From the NCBI GenBank assembly GCA_019117495.1, contig DWZP01000014.1:1-37456 (forward strand): a DNA stretch of 37,456 bases. The letters are read 5' to 3'. The notes under the pieces were generated by a model, which saw only the letters and a list, made by a program, of their open reading frames with translations, made no database searches and was not told the origin of the DNA. Origin of the DNA: Fusicatenibacter_A intestinipullorum. Its GTDB lineage: Bacteria > Bacillota > Negativicutes > Acidaminococcales > Acidaminococcaceae. How positions within the stretch are numbered: the first letter of the stretch is position 1; every line of letters begins with the position of its first letter. Below are positions 1-5,868 of this stretch, one piece after another. Position numbers and translations under genes: made by a program.

Positions 1-1
1 T

Positions 2-163
2 TTTTCGGGTAAAGGAAGAATTGAGGAAATAGAGGTTTCCTGTATTGAACCATATAGTCAAGTAATGTTCCATCTGGGATACGAGTTTGATGAAAATGAT
101 GCACATGATGTGAAGTTATTGTGTGAGACATTTCATATCGAAATTCCAAATGAGTATAGATAA
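2..163 (+). CDS. C-terminal fragment of an unknown protein, cut by the window edge
   Basis: An open frame enters from the left edge and stops at TAA 161-163, giving 53 residues that end HIEIPNEYR. The composition is acidic and soluble-like, with no membrane segment. It is followed after about 20 bp by a clear intrinsic terminator (181-210), which supports it being the true 3' end of a plus-strand gene. I do not recognise the family. The opposite strand is also open here but would encode a histidine-rich peptide, as expected of an antisense shadow. The gene converges on the minus-strand mobile-element operon to its right, so this may be close to the element's edge. Confidence 0.5.
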   Translation, partial: FSGKGRIEEIEVSCIEPYSQVMFHLGYEFDENDAHDVKLLCETFHIEIPNEYR

Positions 164-180
164 CTGCAAATAACAGTTTG

Positions 181-210
181 TAGGGGAGTTCTGATACTCC
201 CCTATAAAAA
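181..210 (+). terminator. Intrinsic terminator of the partial plus-strand gene
   Basis: Nine-base-pair stem TAGGGGAGT (181-189) with ACTCCCCTA (196-204) and a six-base loop, followed by an AT-rich stretch. It lies 18 bp after the stop codon at 163. It may also stop minus-strand transcripts arriving from the gene at 306-611. Confidence 0.6.
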
Positions 211-305
211 TGGCTATTTATCAACTGTTTGTTGTGACATAGCCTAATTTTTACTTTCATTTTTATACCTCCATAGTATATTTTTTTAAATTAACGGCTA
301 TATTA

Positions 306-611
306 CTAATTTAAGTATTTTTTTATCTCTCTTTTAGATAGTTGTTTTAATTTATTAATATTTACCATATATATCTGGCATGGTTTATTTAACTTGTAAA
401 AATAATATAAAGCCGTTTCATTGATTTTATACTTTCCGCTTTTAATTTCAGTTAAATTTACAAGCTGTGTGCCAGTTTCTCGGAGCATCCATAAATAAGT
501 ATCTTCCGGCGCTTCGGTAATAGTTTTTTTATCAATTTCAAAGTCTTGTTTATATGCCTGCAAAAATCTATCTACTTTTGATTGCATTTCATTAAAACGT
601 TCCTGCCACAT
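306..611 (-). CDS. Small hypothetical protein (101 aa) of the mobile element
   Basis: The start ATG at 611 has a strong ribosome site, AAGGAGG, six bases upstream. The protein is soluble and lysine-rich, with no signal peptide or membrane segment. The N-terminal 25 residues look helical and amphipathic, and the C-terminus is basic (LKQLSKREIKKYLN). I do not recognise a family. It is the last intact gene of the minus-strand series that starts with ssb, and is separated from the DUF3846-like gene by 63 bp containing a hairpin. Low GC content matches the other genes of the element. A role in the element's maintenance or regulation is possible but not shown by the sequence. Confidence 0.7.
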   Translation of the reverse strand: MWQERFNEMQSKVDRFLQAYKQDFEIDKKTITEAPEDTYLWMLRETGTQLVNLTEIKSGKYKINETALYYFYKLNKPCQIYMVNINKLKQLSKREIKKYLN

Positions 612-636
612 AATAATCCTCCTTTATAATAATTGT

Positions 637-662
637 GTGTACAGCCATTATAGGCTGTACAC
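637..662. terminator. Intercistronic hairpin
   Basis: A perfect ten-base-pair stem, GTGTACAGCC (637-646) with GGCTGTACAC (653-662). A T run follows only on the plus strand (663-668). On the minus strand it lies between two genes of the element and has no T tract, so it could act as a processing or stability element there instead of a strong terminator. Confidence 0.5.
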
Positions 663-674
663 TTTTTTGTTTTA

Positions 675-1097
675 TTATTCTGGTATAAACATTATTTGTG
701 GTTCCTGTACATTAAATTTTATGCACATGGAATAGCCTTTACATATATCAATCAGTTTTTCCAGTTTCTTCATTTCTGTGTCAGTAAAACCCATTGTTTC
801 ACCATTAACATCCTTAGCTACAATAACATTACCGCAAAGACATTCATCCCTGCTTAATTTATACCCAAAAAGCAGACTTGCAATTTTATTAGCCTGCGGT
901 TCAGTGTTTGTTAGCAAAAATTCATCATCAAAAATCAATAACACTCTACAACCCATTTTTTTACTGATAACACTTTCAGCAATATCAATAAATCTGCAAC
1001 CGTTACCAATCCACTGATACATTGTTTGGAGTTTAAGTGCATTTTCTTGCTCCATAACCTCGATTTCTCCGTTGTTTTTCAGTAATACATACTTCAT
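675..1097 (-). CDS. DUF3846-like mobile-element protein (140 aa)
   Basis: The start ATG at 1097 is preceded by AAAGGAG eight bases upstream. The N-terminus (MKYVLLKNNGEIEVMEQ), the central strand pattern and the 'EPQANKIASLLFGYKL...GNVIVAKD' region, in which a bound side or substrate-like loop precedes a glycine-flanked strand pair, resemble DUF3846 proteins. Those are common in plasmids, phages and integrative elements of Firmicutes and have no established function. Assignment is by pattern only. The gene sits 24 bp downstream of the last hairpin of structured leader copy A, just as ssb sits downstream of copy B, which suggests shared control of the two genes. No catalytic motif is evident. 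Confidence 0.6.
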   Translation of the reverse strand: MKYVLLKNNGEIEVMEQENALKLQTMYQWIGNGCRFIDIAESVISKKMGCRVLLIFDDEFLLTNTEPQANKIASLLFGYKLSRDECLCGNVIVAKDVNGETMGFTDTEMKKLEKLIDICKGYSMCIKFNVQEPQIMFIPE

Positions 1098-1130
1098 TTC
1101 CTTCGCTCCTTTCGTTAATTAGCAAAACGC

Positions 1131-1356
1131 CCCTATATGGCGAAGGCGTTTTGCCGTGGGTTCGGAAGGGTTCTAAACCCTTGCAACGTAGCCCCTTACC
1201 GCGATTGTTTTTTGCCGCTTTCGGCGCAAATTAAAAAACGGCAGTCTGACGAAGGCAAGGACGGTACAAGCCGCAAAGTTTATCCTTGACGCTCGACAAG
1301 ATGGCTGCCGTTATAATTGGAGCCGTGAAAAGCGGTTAAAAACATAAAATAAAAAA
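1131..1356 (-). repeat. Structured leader repeat, copy A (upstream of the DUF3846-like gene)
   Basis: Aligns without gaps to 4675-4900 (offset 3544) with about eight differences in 226 positions. Read on the minus strand, it forms a closing stem 1305-1312/1237-1244, an inner stem 1283-1288/1256-1261, a tetraloop hairpin 1222-1225/1214-1217, a triloop hairpin 1176-1182/1166-1172 and a final ten-base-pair hairpin 1145-1154/1122-1131 just outside and across the repeat edge. The closing stem is followed on the minus strand by six Ts (1238-1233), the layout of an attenuator. No convincing protein is encoded. I interpret it as a cis-acting leader RNA. A DNA-level role (origin, operator) is possible. 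Confidence 0.75.
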
Positions 1357-1381
1357 ACATCTATGCCCTGCGTAAGATGTT
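1351..1381 (-). terminator. Minus-strand terminator at the end of the structured block
   Basis: Minus-strand stem AACATCT/AGATGTT (1381-1375 with 1362-1356) followed by TTTTTTATTTTATG, which is shared by both leader copies. It would end a minus-strand RNA coming from 1357-1860. The T tract is the first part of repeat copy A, so the terminator and leader abut. Confidence 0.55.
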
Positions 1382-1817
1382 ATCAAAATCATAAGCACAT
1401 TTTGTGCGCCTATTGCGCCTACCTCTGTTTGTAAAATCAAAGGCGCAATATAATTTGGCACTTTTGCAGGATAAACGTAGGCCGTGCGCCTGCTAACGGC
1501 GCGGAGAGCAGCCTGCAAATGTGCCCGGAAGCGACACGGTTAAACAGTCTATTTACGATGGGAGCTGTATGCGACTAAAGTAAATTGTCTGTTTGTCGCA
1601 ACCTTTTTCAGAAAACAGTGCAGACGGCAGGCGATAAAAGTCTGCCGTCTGCACTGCGCGGGCATAAAGTAAAGAGGAGTAGGGCGAACCCGAAAGGTAA
1701 GCAGCGCGCCGATGCGCTTTAACAGTCCGCGCCCTAGCAGCAAAAGCCGTACCTTTTGCAACCTCTGCCTGGGATAAAAAGCAGTGTGCTTCCATTTATA
1801 TAATTTGGCACACTGCT
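1357..1817 (-). ncRNA. Candidate large structured non-coding RNA
   Basis: This stretch has no convincing gene but is richer in GC than the flanking coding regions and packed with hairpins: 1780-1788/1809-1817 (9 bp), 1740-1746/1753-1759 (7 bp), 1616-1630/1642-1656 (15 bp, perfect), 1570-1575/1595-1600 (6 bp), 1486-1490/1498-1502 (5 bp), 1411-1420/1441-1450 (10 bp, perfect), 1395-1399/1403-1407 (5 bp) and the terminal 1356-1362/1375-1381. On the minus strand the series ends in a T tract, so the strand is assigned from that terminator. The first hairpin is itself followed by five Ts on this strand. I see no promoter I would defend. Large ornate RNAs are known from Firmicutes mobile elements (for example ROOL and GOLLD), but I cannot match this one to a family. 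Confidence 0.5.
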
Positions 1818-1831
1818 AACCTTATGAGGGT

Positions 1832-1859
1832 GGCAGGAGCATTTTGCTCCTGCCTTAGT
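1832..1859. terminator. Hairpin downstream of the PcfJ-like gene
   Basis: A perfect ten-base-pair stem, GGCAGGAGCA (1832-1841) with TGCTCCTGCC (1845-1854), and a three-base loop. It begins seven bases after the minus-strand stop at 1861, so it probably ends the pcfJ-like transcript, although the T run is on the plus side only. Confidence 0.55.
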
Positions 1860-1860
1860 T

Positions 1861-3459
1861 TTAGGCTATTGCGATTGTTTGCAGATTACTTATATCATTT
1901 GGTAAAAATACATCTTGAGTTTTTATAGTTAGTCCGCATTTTTCGGAAAAATCTAAAACAGTTTTTAAAATTTCTGCATTGTGGGCTACTGGCTTATTGT
2001 TACATAGCTTTGCTTGTACTAAATTCCAGTCTTTAATTTCGAGTAACGCTAATAATTTACCGTTATCATCAGCTATCGTTACAAGCTGTAAATTCTTACT
2101 AATTCTGTTATTATAACTAACAGCACAATTATTTAAAGTTTCGCTGGCATAAACAAGTTGTTTATGAAAATTTATTACCTTCGTACTATAAAAATTAAGC
2201 TGCATTTCCATGCGGTTAATAATATCTTTTGGAATATCAAAAAATTGCCTGCGATAAGATGAATTTCTTATTTCAGTTGCTAAAAAATCGTGCAAACGTC
2301 CAAAAGGGATTTTTTGTAAATACATACGTTTTAAAATTTTATTTTCTGCTCCATGTAGCATTAAATAAGTATCTGCCCAAAATTTATTTTCCCATAATTC
2401 TTTTACTTTCAGTTTTGGATATATATGCTTCATTGTTTTATAAGCCTTAACAAACAGTTCTTTTTTATCGTTTTCATAAGAGGTTATTTTTTGAAAAATT
2501 TTTAAAGCCGTTTCAGCTTCATCATATGGGAAATTAAAGAAAGCAAGTTTTAAATTCTCTATATTTTCTAATGAAAATAATTTTTTAATTAATGGCTTTA
2601 CAGGCAAACCGAAGTATTTAAGCGCACAATCTAAATATGGTTTTTGTGTTTTTTCCTGCAACGCATAAACTGCTCTTTCCCATTCATCATTTAATGATAA
2701 TTTTAACAACCAGCTCATACAGTTAATTTTTGCAAGTTTGTCCACATTGGGGCAATCAATAAATTTTATGCGGTGGGCAAGATTAAGAATATTACCGCCG
2801 AAGTTATAAAATTTATCACCACGGATATAAAACTTTTGCTCTTTATATCCTTTATTCTTTAACAATTTATTAATGATTTTATATAATTTATTAAGCAAAG
2901 TTTTGAGGTTGTCACCTATGGTGTAAAAACTGTTCCGCATAAGATATATTATGCTTTCCTTTTCCATAATCGGGAAGGCTTCCGTGAAATAACTAATATT
3001 AACGGTTTTATCTATATTAGTGTTATAACCTTTTGCTGTTTTCTTCCAAATAGTTTTACGGTTTTTTATATCAAAAGTGAAGATTTCCTTATTCCTGCAT
3101 AAATAAAAACTGTTCAATTCGTTGCTGAAGTATTTTAACCGCATCTCGACTTTTTCTTTAAACTCTATGATTTTTATTTCAATATCAAAAGGCATTGGGT
3201 TTGCCTGGTGCGGTGAGTACATAATATTATCTATATTATGTACTGCACCACAAGCAGGGCAGACAACTTGTTTGCGCCGAAAAACACTTGTACCACGGTT
3301 AAAATTAAATCTTGCGTAACACAAATGACATTTTGCATTAAAACCATCAAAGTTATTTCCACTAATATGTAGTGTTAAATTTGATGACAACCATTTACCA
3401 ACACTGAAAAAATTACCTTTTCTATAATTACTTAACTCTGTATATCCAATCGTTCTCAT
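1861..3459 (-). CDS. PcfJ-like protein with N-terminal zinc ribbon (532 aa)
   Basis: The start ATG at 3459 has GGAG nine bases upstream. Residues near 44-70 carry two cysteine pairs (CHLC and CPAC), a likely zinc ribbon. The middle is a long helical region. Near the C-terminus (about residues 430-500) is the PcfJ-type pattern: LNNCAVSYNNRI, then a short strand pair and ALLEIKDWNLVQAKLCNNKPV. PcfJ proteins are encoded in conjugative plasmids and integrative elements of Firmicutes (name from the pCF10 pcf operon), and their molecular role is not settled. The gene is AT-rich, lies downstream of a coiled-coil protein gene in the ssb-led series and is followed by a hairpin terminator. No membrane segment is visible. 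Confidence 0.75.
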   Translation of the reverse strand: MRTIGYTELSNYRKGNFFSVGKWLSSNLTLHISGNNFDGFNAKCHLCYARFNFNRGTSVFRRKQVVCPACGAVHNIDNIMYSPHQANPMPFDIEIKIIEFKEKVEMRLKYFSNELNSFYLCRNKEIFTFDIKNRKTIWKKTAKGYNTNIDKTVNISYFTEAFPIMEKESIIYLMRNSFYTIGDNLKTLLNKLYKIINKLLKNKGYKEQKFYIRGDKFYNFGGNILNLAHRIKFIDCPNVDKLAKINCMSWLLKLSLNDEWERAVYALQEKTQKPYLDCALKYFGLPVKPLIKKLFSLENIENLKLAFFNFPYDEAETALKIFQKITSYENDKKELFVKAYKTMKHIYPKLKVKELWENKFWADTYLMLHGAENKILKRMYLQKIPFGRLHDFLATEIRNSSYRRQFFDIPKDIINRMEMQLNFYSTKVINFHKQLVYASETLNNCAVSYNNRISKNLQLVTIADDNGKLLALLEIKDWNLVQAKLCNNKPVAHNAEILKTVLDFSEKCGLTIKTQDVFLPNDISNLQTIAIA

Positions 3460-3474
3460 TTATTTCATCTCCTA

Positions 3475-3894
3475 TTAGTCAATTTCTTCAAAACTATAAC
3501 CGTCATCGGCTTCGGTGTCCTCATCAAGTTCCTGTTCCTGCGCTTCATTACATGAGCAGAACAGGCTTCCTTCATCTGTGGTAGCTTTTTGCAAGTCCTC
3601 TTTTACTTTTTCTTTCTTCTGTTCCTCTTTGCGCTTTGCGGCTTCAATTTTAGCTTGTGCCTGCTGTTTTTCCCGCTCTGCCTTTTCAGTTTCTTCCAAA
3701 GCAGGTTTATGCTTTTCCAGTAGCTTTTTTGCCATATCAATCGCCCTGCGCTGGGTATCTATAAAGCCTTCCAAAACCCTTGTTTGTTCGGGCGGGGTGC
3801 CGTGTTCTTTATCGTAAACAATAAGCTCCGATAATATATCAAGACATCTAATCTGTTGTTTTAAAAAATTTTCCGTCATATTTATTTCAATCAT
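3475..3894 (-). CDS. Small coiled-coil hypothetical protein (139 aa)
   Basis: I start it at the ATG at 3894 (MIEINMTENFLKQQIRCL), which has AGAGG about eight bases upstream. An in-frame ATG at 3939 is rejected because it lies inside the terminator hairpin of the previous gene. Residues about 55-115 are an uninterrupted run of Lys, Glu, Ala and Gln typical of a coiled coil, and the tail is strongly acidic (EDTEADDGYSFEEID). Two cysteines (CSC) precede the tail. The gene ends 15 bp before the PcfJ-like start, so the two are probably cotranscribed. I do not recognise the family. It could be an accessory DNA-processing or partner protein, but nothing in the sequence shows that. Confidence 0.65.
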   Translation of the reverse strand: MIEINMTENFLKQQIRCLDILSELIVYDKEHGTPPEQTRVLEGFIDTQRRAIDMAKKLLEKHKPALEETEKAEREKQQAQAKIEAAKRKEEQKKEKVKEDLQKATTDEGSLFCSCNEAQEQELDEDTEADDGYSFEEID

Positions 3895-3915
3895 TACCAG
3901 TACCTCTTTTCTTTT

Positions 3916-3952
3916 AAAAGGTATGGGGCTTGACCCCATACCTTTTATTTTT
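3916..3952. terminator. Strong bidirectional intrinsic terminator
   Basis: A perfect 13-base-pair stem, AAAAGGTATGGGG (3916-3928) with CCCCATACCTTTT (3934-3946), a five-base loop and T/A tracts on both sides. It sits between the genes at 3952-4269 and 3475-3894, separating the ssb unit from the downstream genes or attenuating them. Confidence 0.8.
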
Positions 3953-4269
3953 TAATAACCGGGACTGCTATCAATTTCGTCCAGTGCTTCAACAATCCGT
4001 GCCATCTCAGTTTCTTTTCCCGCTAAACAACCAATATCATAAAGCAGGTTTACAAACTCCGCATAATTTAAACAGTTAGCGGATTTTATTAATTCAATCA
4101 ATCCTTTGGAATAATCATTTGCAAGCACATCATTTGCCATTGCCACGGTATCACAATGGCTATGCCGCGGGCAAAATTCCTCACAAGCTGTAAGCGTTGT
4201 ACTGCCTTCAATTTTTGCACAGTTAAAAACAATGTCTGTACCTTTATCAATAATAACTGGTCTGTCCAT
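3952..4269 (-). CDS. Small cysteine-containing hypothetical protein (105 aa)
   Basis: Its ATG overlaps the ssb stop codon by one base (TAATG at 4267-4271), so the two are translationally coupled. The N-terminal half holds a cysteine cluster, CxxF...C...EFCPRHSHC (residues about 17-39), that could bind a metal. The C-terminal half looks helical. No membrane segment or signal peptide is seen. I do not recognise the family. Coupling to ssb suggests a role in DNA replication or transfer of the element, which is an inference from position only. A strong terminator follows. Confidence 0.7.
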   Translation of the reverse strand: MDRPVIIDKGTDIVFNCAKIEGSTTLTACEEFCPRHSHCDTVAMANDVLANDYSKGLIELIKSANCLNYAEFVNLLYDIGCLAGKETEMARIVEALDEIDSSPGY

Positions 4270-4637
4270 TATGCCACCTTCCCATTCTTAACAGCCGGTT
4301 TCGGATTTTGAACGTGCGGTTGTTCCTTTTTTTCGCAGTATTCAAATTCTCTTAAAATAATTTGCACCCAAATTCCTTTCGTGCCGTCCTCTTTTTCATA
4401 CTGTCTGATTTCAACATTGCCACCAATGTGGATTTTATTACCCTTGTTAAGCGTATCGCCAATAAGTTCGGCTGTCTTGCCAAAGGCAATTACGTTAAAA
4501 TATTGTGGCTTTGTTACCTTTTCTCGCTTATCATATACATTTTCAGCAACGGAAAATTTTGCAACGGCTCTGCCATTTTTACTAAAGATAATTTCGGGGT
4601 CTTTCGTAAGTCTTGCGGTGATTTCAATTCTGTTCAT
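4269..4637 (-). CDS. ssb: Single-stranded DNA-binding protein of the mobile element
   Basis: The start ATG at 4637 has AAGGAG nine bases upstream. The 122-residue protein is a standard OB-fold SSB: MNRIEITARLTKDPEI, then SKNGRAVAKFSVAEN, FNVIAFGKTAELI and the KGNKIHIGGNVEIRQYE strand pair. SSB coats and protects single-stranded DNA during replication and conjugative transfer. The usual C-terminal acidic tip (DDDIPF type), which recruits partner proteins, is absent. The protein ends in a lysine-rich tail, PKPAVKNGKVA. Chromosomal SSBs are normally longer (about 150-180 residues), so this is most likely an element-encoded paralogue. Structured leader copy B lies immediately upstream. Confidence 0.9.
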   Translation of the reverse strand: MNRIEITARLTKDPEIIFSKNGRAVAKFSVAENVYDKREKVTKPQYFNVIAFGKTAELIGDTLNKGNKIHIGGNVEIRQYEKEDGTKGIWVQIILREFEYCEKKEQPHVQNPKPAVKNGKVA

Positions 4638-4674
4638 TTAACTACACTCCTTTTTTAATAGGCGGAACGCAAAG

Positions 4675-4900
4675 CCCTGTATGGCGCAGGCGTTTTGTCG
4701 TGGGTTCGGAAGGGTTCTAAACCCTTGCAACGTAGCCCCTTACCGCGATTGTTTTTTGCCGCTTTCGGCGCAAATTAAAAAACGGCAGTCTGACGAAGGC
4801 AAGGACGGTGTAAGCCGCAAAGTTTATCCTTGACGATCGAAAAGATGACTGCCGTTATAATTGGAGCCGTGAAAAGCGGTTAAAAACATAAAATAAAAAA
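4675..4900 (-). repeat. Structured leader repeat, copy B (upstream of ssb)
   Basis: The second copy of the 226-bp repeat. In this copy the closing stem is longer, ten perfect base pairs (4847-4856 with 4781-4790), whereas copy A has eight. The inner stem, tetraloop and triloop hairpins are unchanged. The 3'-terminal hairpin near the ssb start has diverged in sequence (4665-4669 with 4690-4694, plus an inner GCC/GGC) but still can pair. On the minus strand the closing stem is followed by six Ts. The final base of the repeat is 38 bp from the ssb ATG. A TATAAC with a TTAACC 18 bases upstream on the minus strand is a possible promoter within the repeat. Confidence 0.75.
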
Positions 4901-5013
4901 GCCGCTCCAGCTAGGGCGGCAACCACAGCACCATACACGGCAGCGGTTACTGTGTCGCGTATGGATAAAAAAGCAGTTTGCGAAGCCTGGCTTTCTGCGC
5001 ACACAAACTGCTT
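4901..5013 (-). ncRNA. Candidate small structured RNA with possible pseudoknot
   Basis: Non-coding. On the minus strand there is first a ten-base-pair hairpin (5004-5013 with 4971-4980) followed by six Ts, then a stem 4956-4964/4931-4939 whose loop segment 4950-4954 (CTGTG) can pair with 4924-4928 (CACAG) outside the stem, a pseudoknot arrangement. It ends in a terminator-like hairpin (4901-4920) with a T tract running into leader copy B. The order hairpin, T tract, structured part, terminator, leader is the same as in the block before copy A. Confidence 0.4.
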
Positions 5014-5049
5014 ACAATTTTTAAGTAAGGTTTGAAGAATTTTGGATGA

Positions 5050-5182
5050 TTAGTGGGGGAGAATATCAGCTAATTCTTTGATGATTTTTATTTTGACATC
5101 TATTGACATATTTAGATTTTTATTATATACTCCTAATCACCTTGTAAAATGGTTGAGGTATTAATTTTTTGTGTTGGTTCAT
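5050..5182 (-). pseudogene. Small frameshifted gene (about 46 codons)
   Basis: An ATG at 5182 has a textbook AAGGAGG six bases upstream and reads MNQHKKLIPQPFYKVIRSI before stopping at 5123-5125. Shifting frame by one base near 5129 gives VYNKNLN, then MSIDVKIKIIKELADILPH to a stop at 5050. The joined reading looks like one natural basic protein, so a single-base loss is likely. It is also possible that the 19-residue peptide alone is made, as a leader peptide. No family is recognised. Confidence 0.4.
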
Positions 5183-5203
5183 TATGAACCTCCTTACATC
5201 AAG

Positions 5204-5252
5204 AAAACGGCAGGAATTATAGGTGCGCACTATAATTATCTGCCGTTTTTTT
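5204..5252. terminator. Long hairpin with T tract
   Basis: AAAACGGCAG (5204-5213) and AATTATAG (5215-5222) pair with CTATAATT (5230-5237) and CTGCCGTTTT (5240-5249), with a small bulge. Seven Ts follow on the plus strand. It lies just upstream of the minus-strand small gene at 5182, and may mark the right-hand boundary of the element's transcription. Confidence 0.55.
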
Positions 5253-5313
5253 GATTTTTTGTGTGTCTATATGCAATGTACATTTTCAGATAAACGGTAA
5301 AGTTAATTTATAA

Positions 5314-5345
5314 AAAAATAGCGCTTGATTTAGCGCTATTTTTAC
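5314..5345. terminator. Bidirectional terminator hairpin
   Basis: A perfect 12-base-pair stem, AAAAATAGCGCT (5314-5325) with AGCGCTATTTTT (5332-5343), and a six-base loop. It isolates the tRNA gene from the mobile element. Confidence 0.7.
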
Positions 5346-5467
5346 ATCCTTTACTTATGAATTGTACAGCCTATTGACAGCTTAAAAATTTTGAAATGTT
5401 TTGATATGTTCGGATATGTTTTTTTGTAGTTACATTTTTTGAATAATTTAAAACTTTATGATGCAAG

Positions 5468-5496
5468 TTGTTAAAATACAAATTCTGTAGTACAAT
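5468..5496 (+). promoter_or_regulatory. Promoter of the tRNA-Ser gene
   Basis: TTGTTA (5468-5473), a 17-base spacer and TACAAT (5491-5496). The predicted start, near 5503, is about 30 bases before the mature tRNA. Confidence 0.65.
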
Positions 5497-5534
5497 GGAT
5501 TTGCGGATTTAATCCACGTTTACCAATATAATAT

Positions 5535-5623
<89 letters not shown>

Positions 5624-5631
5624 TAATTTAC

Positions 5632-5666
5632 AGACTTTAGACGTTTTGTCTAAAGTCTTTTATTTT
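5632..5666 (+). terminator. Intrinsic terminator of the tRNA gene
   Basis: An 11-base-pair stem, AGACTTTAGAC (5632-5642) with GTCTAAAGTCT (5648-5658), followed by a T-rich tract. It begins ten bases after the CCA. Confidence 0.85.
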
Positions 5667-5868
5667 TATATGAATAAAGCGATAATTTAAAACGGTAAAA
5701 ATTTGAGTTTTGAAAATATCAGTGCTATGATAAAAATGTATAGATATATTGATTGAAGTAATTTTCGATACTAAAAATGATATGTTTGAAGACAGTTAAT
5801 GTTTAAATAAAAAGATTTAGCTTTTGTTAATTTTGGCAAAATATATGGGGCATTGACAAGGAGGGCTT

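Noticed and set aside
778..1017. Plus-strand open frame of 79 codons
   Set aside because: It lies antisense to the DUF3846-like gene, which has a good start and ribosome site.
1155..1182. GTGGGTTCGG in the repeat resembles the T arm of a tRNA
   Set aside because: Only 10-11 bases match tRNA-Ser, there is no acceptor stem or anticodon arm, and the adjacent GGGTT-CTA-AACCC hairpin has too short a loop for a tRNA arm.
1549..1795. Open frames of 70-80 codons on the minus strand in the structured block
   Set aside because: They have no ribosome sites, low-complexity text, and run through perfect hairpins; RNA structure is the better explanation.
1131..4900. CRISPR array
   Set aside because: Only two long, distant copies of the repeat exist; there are no short regularly spaced repeats, spacers or Cas genes.
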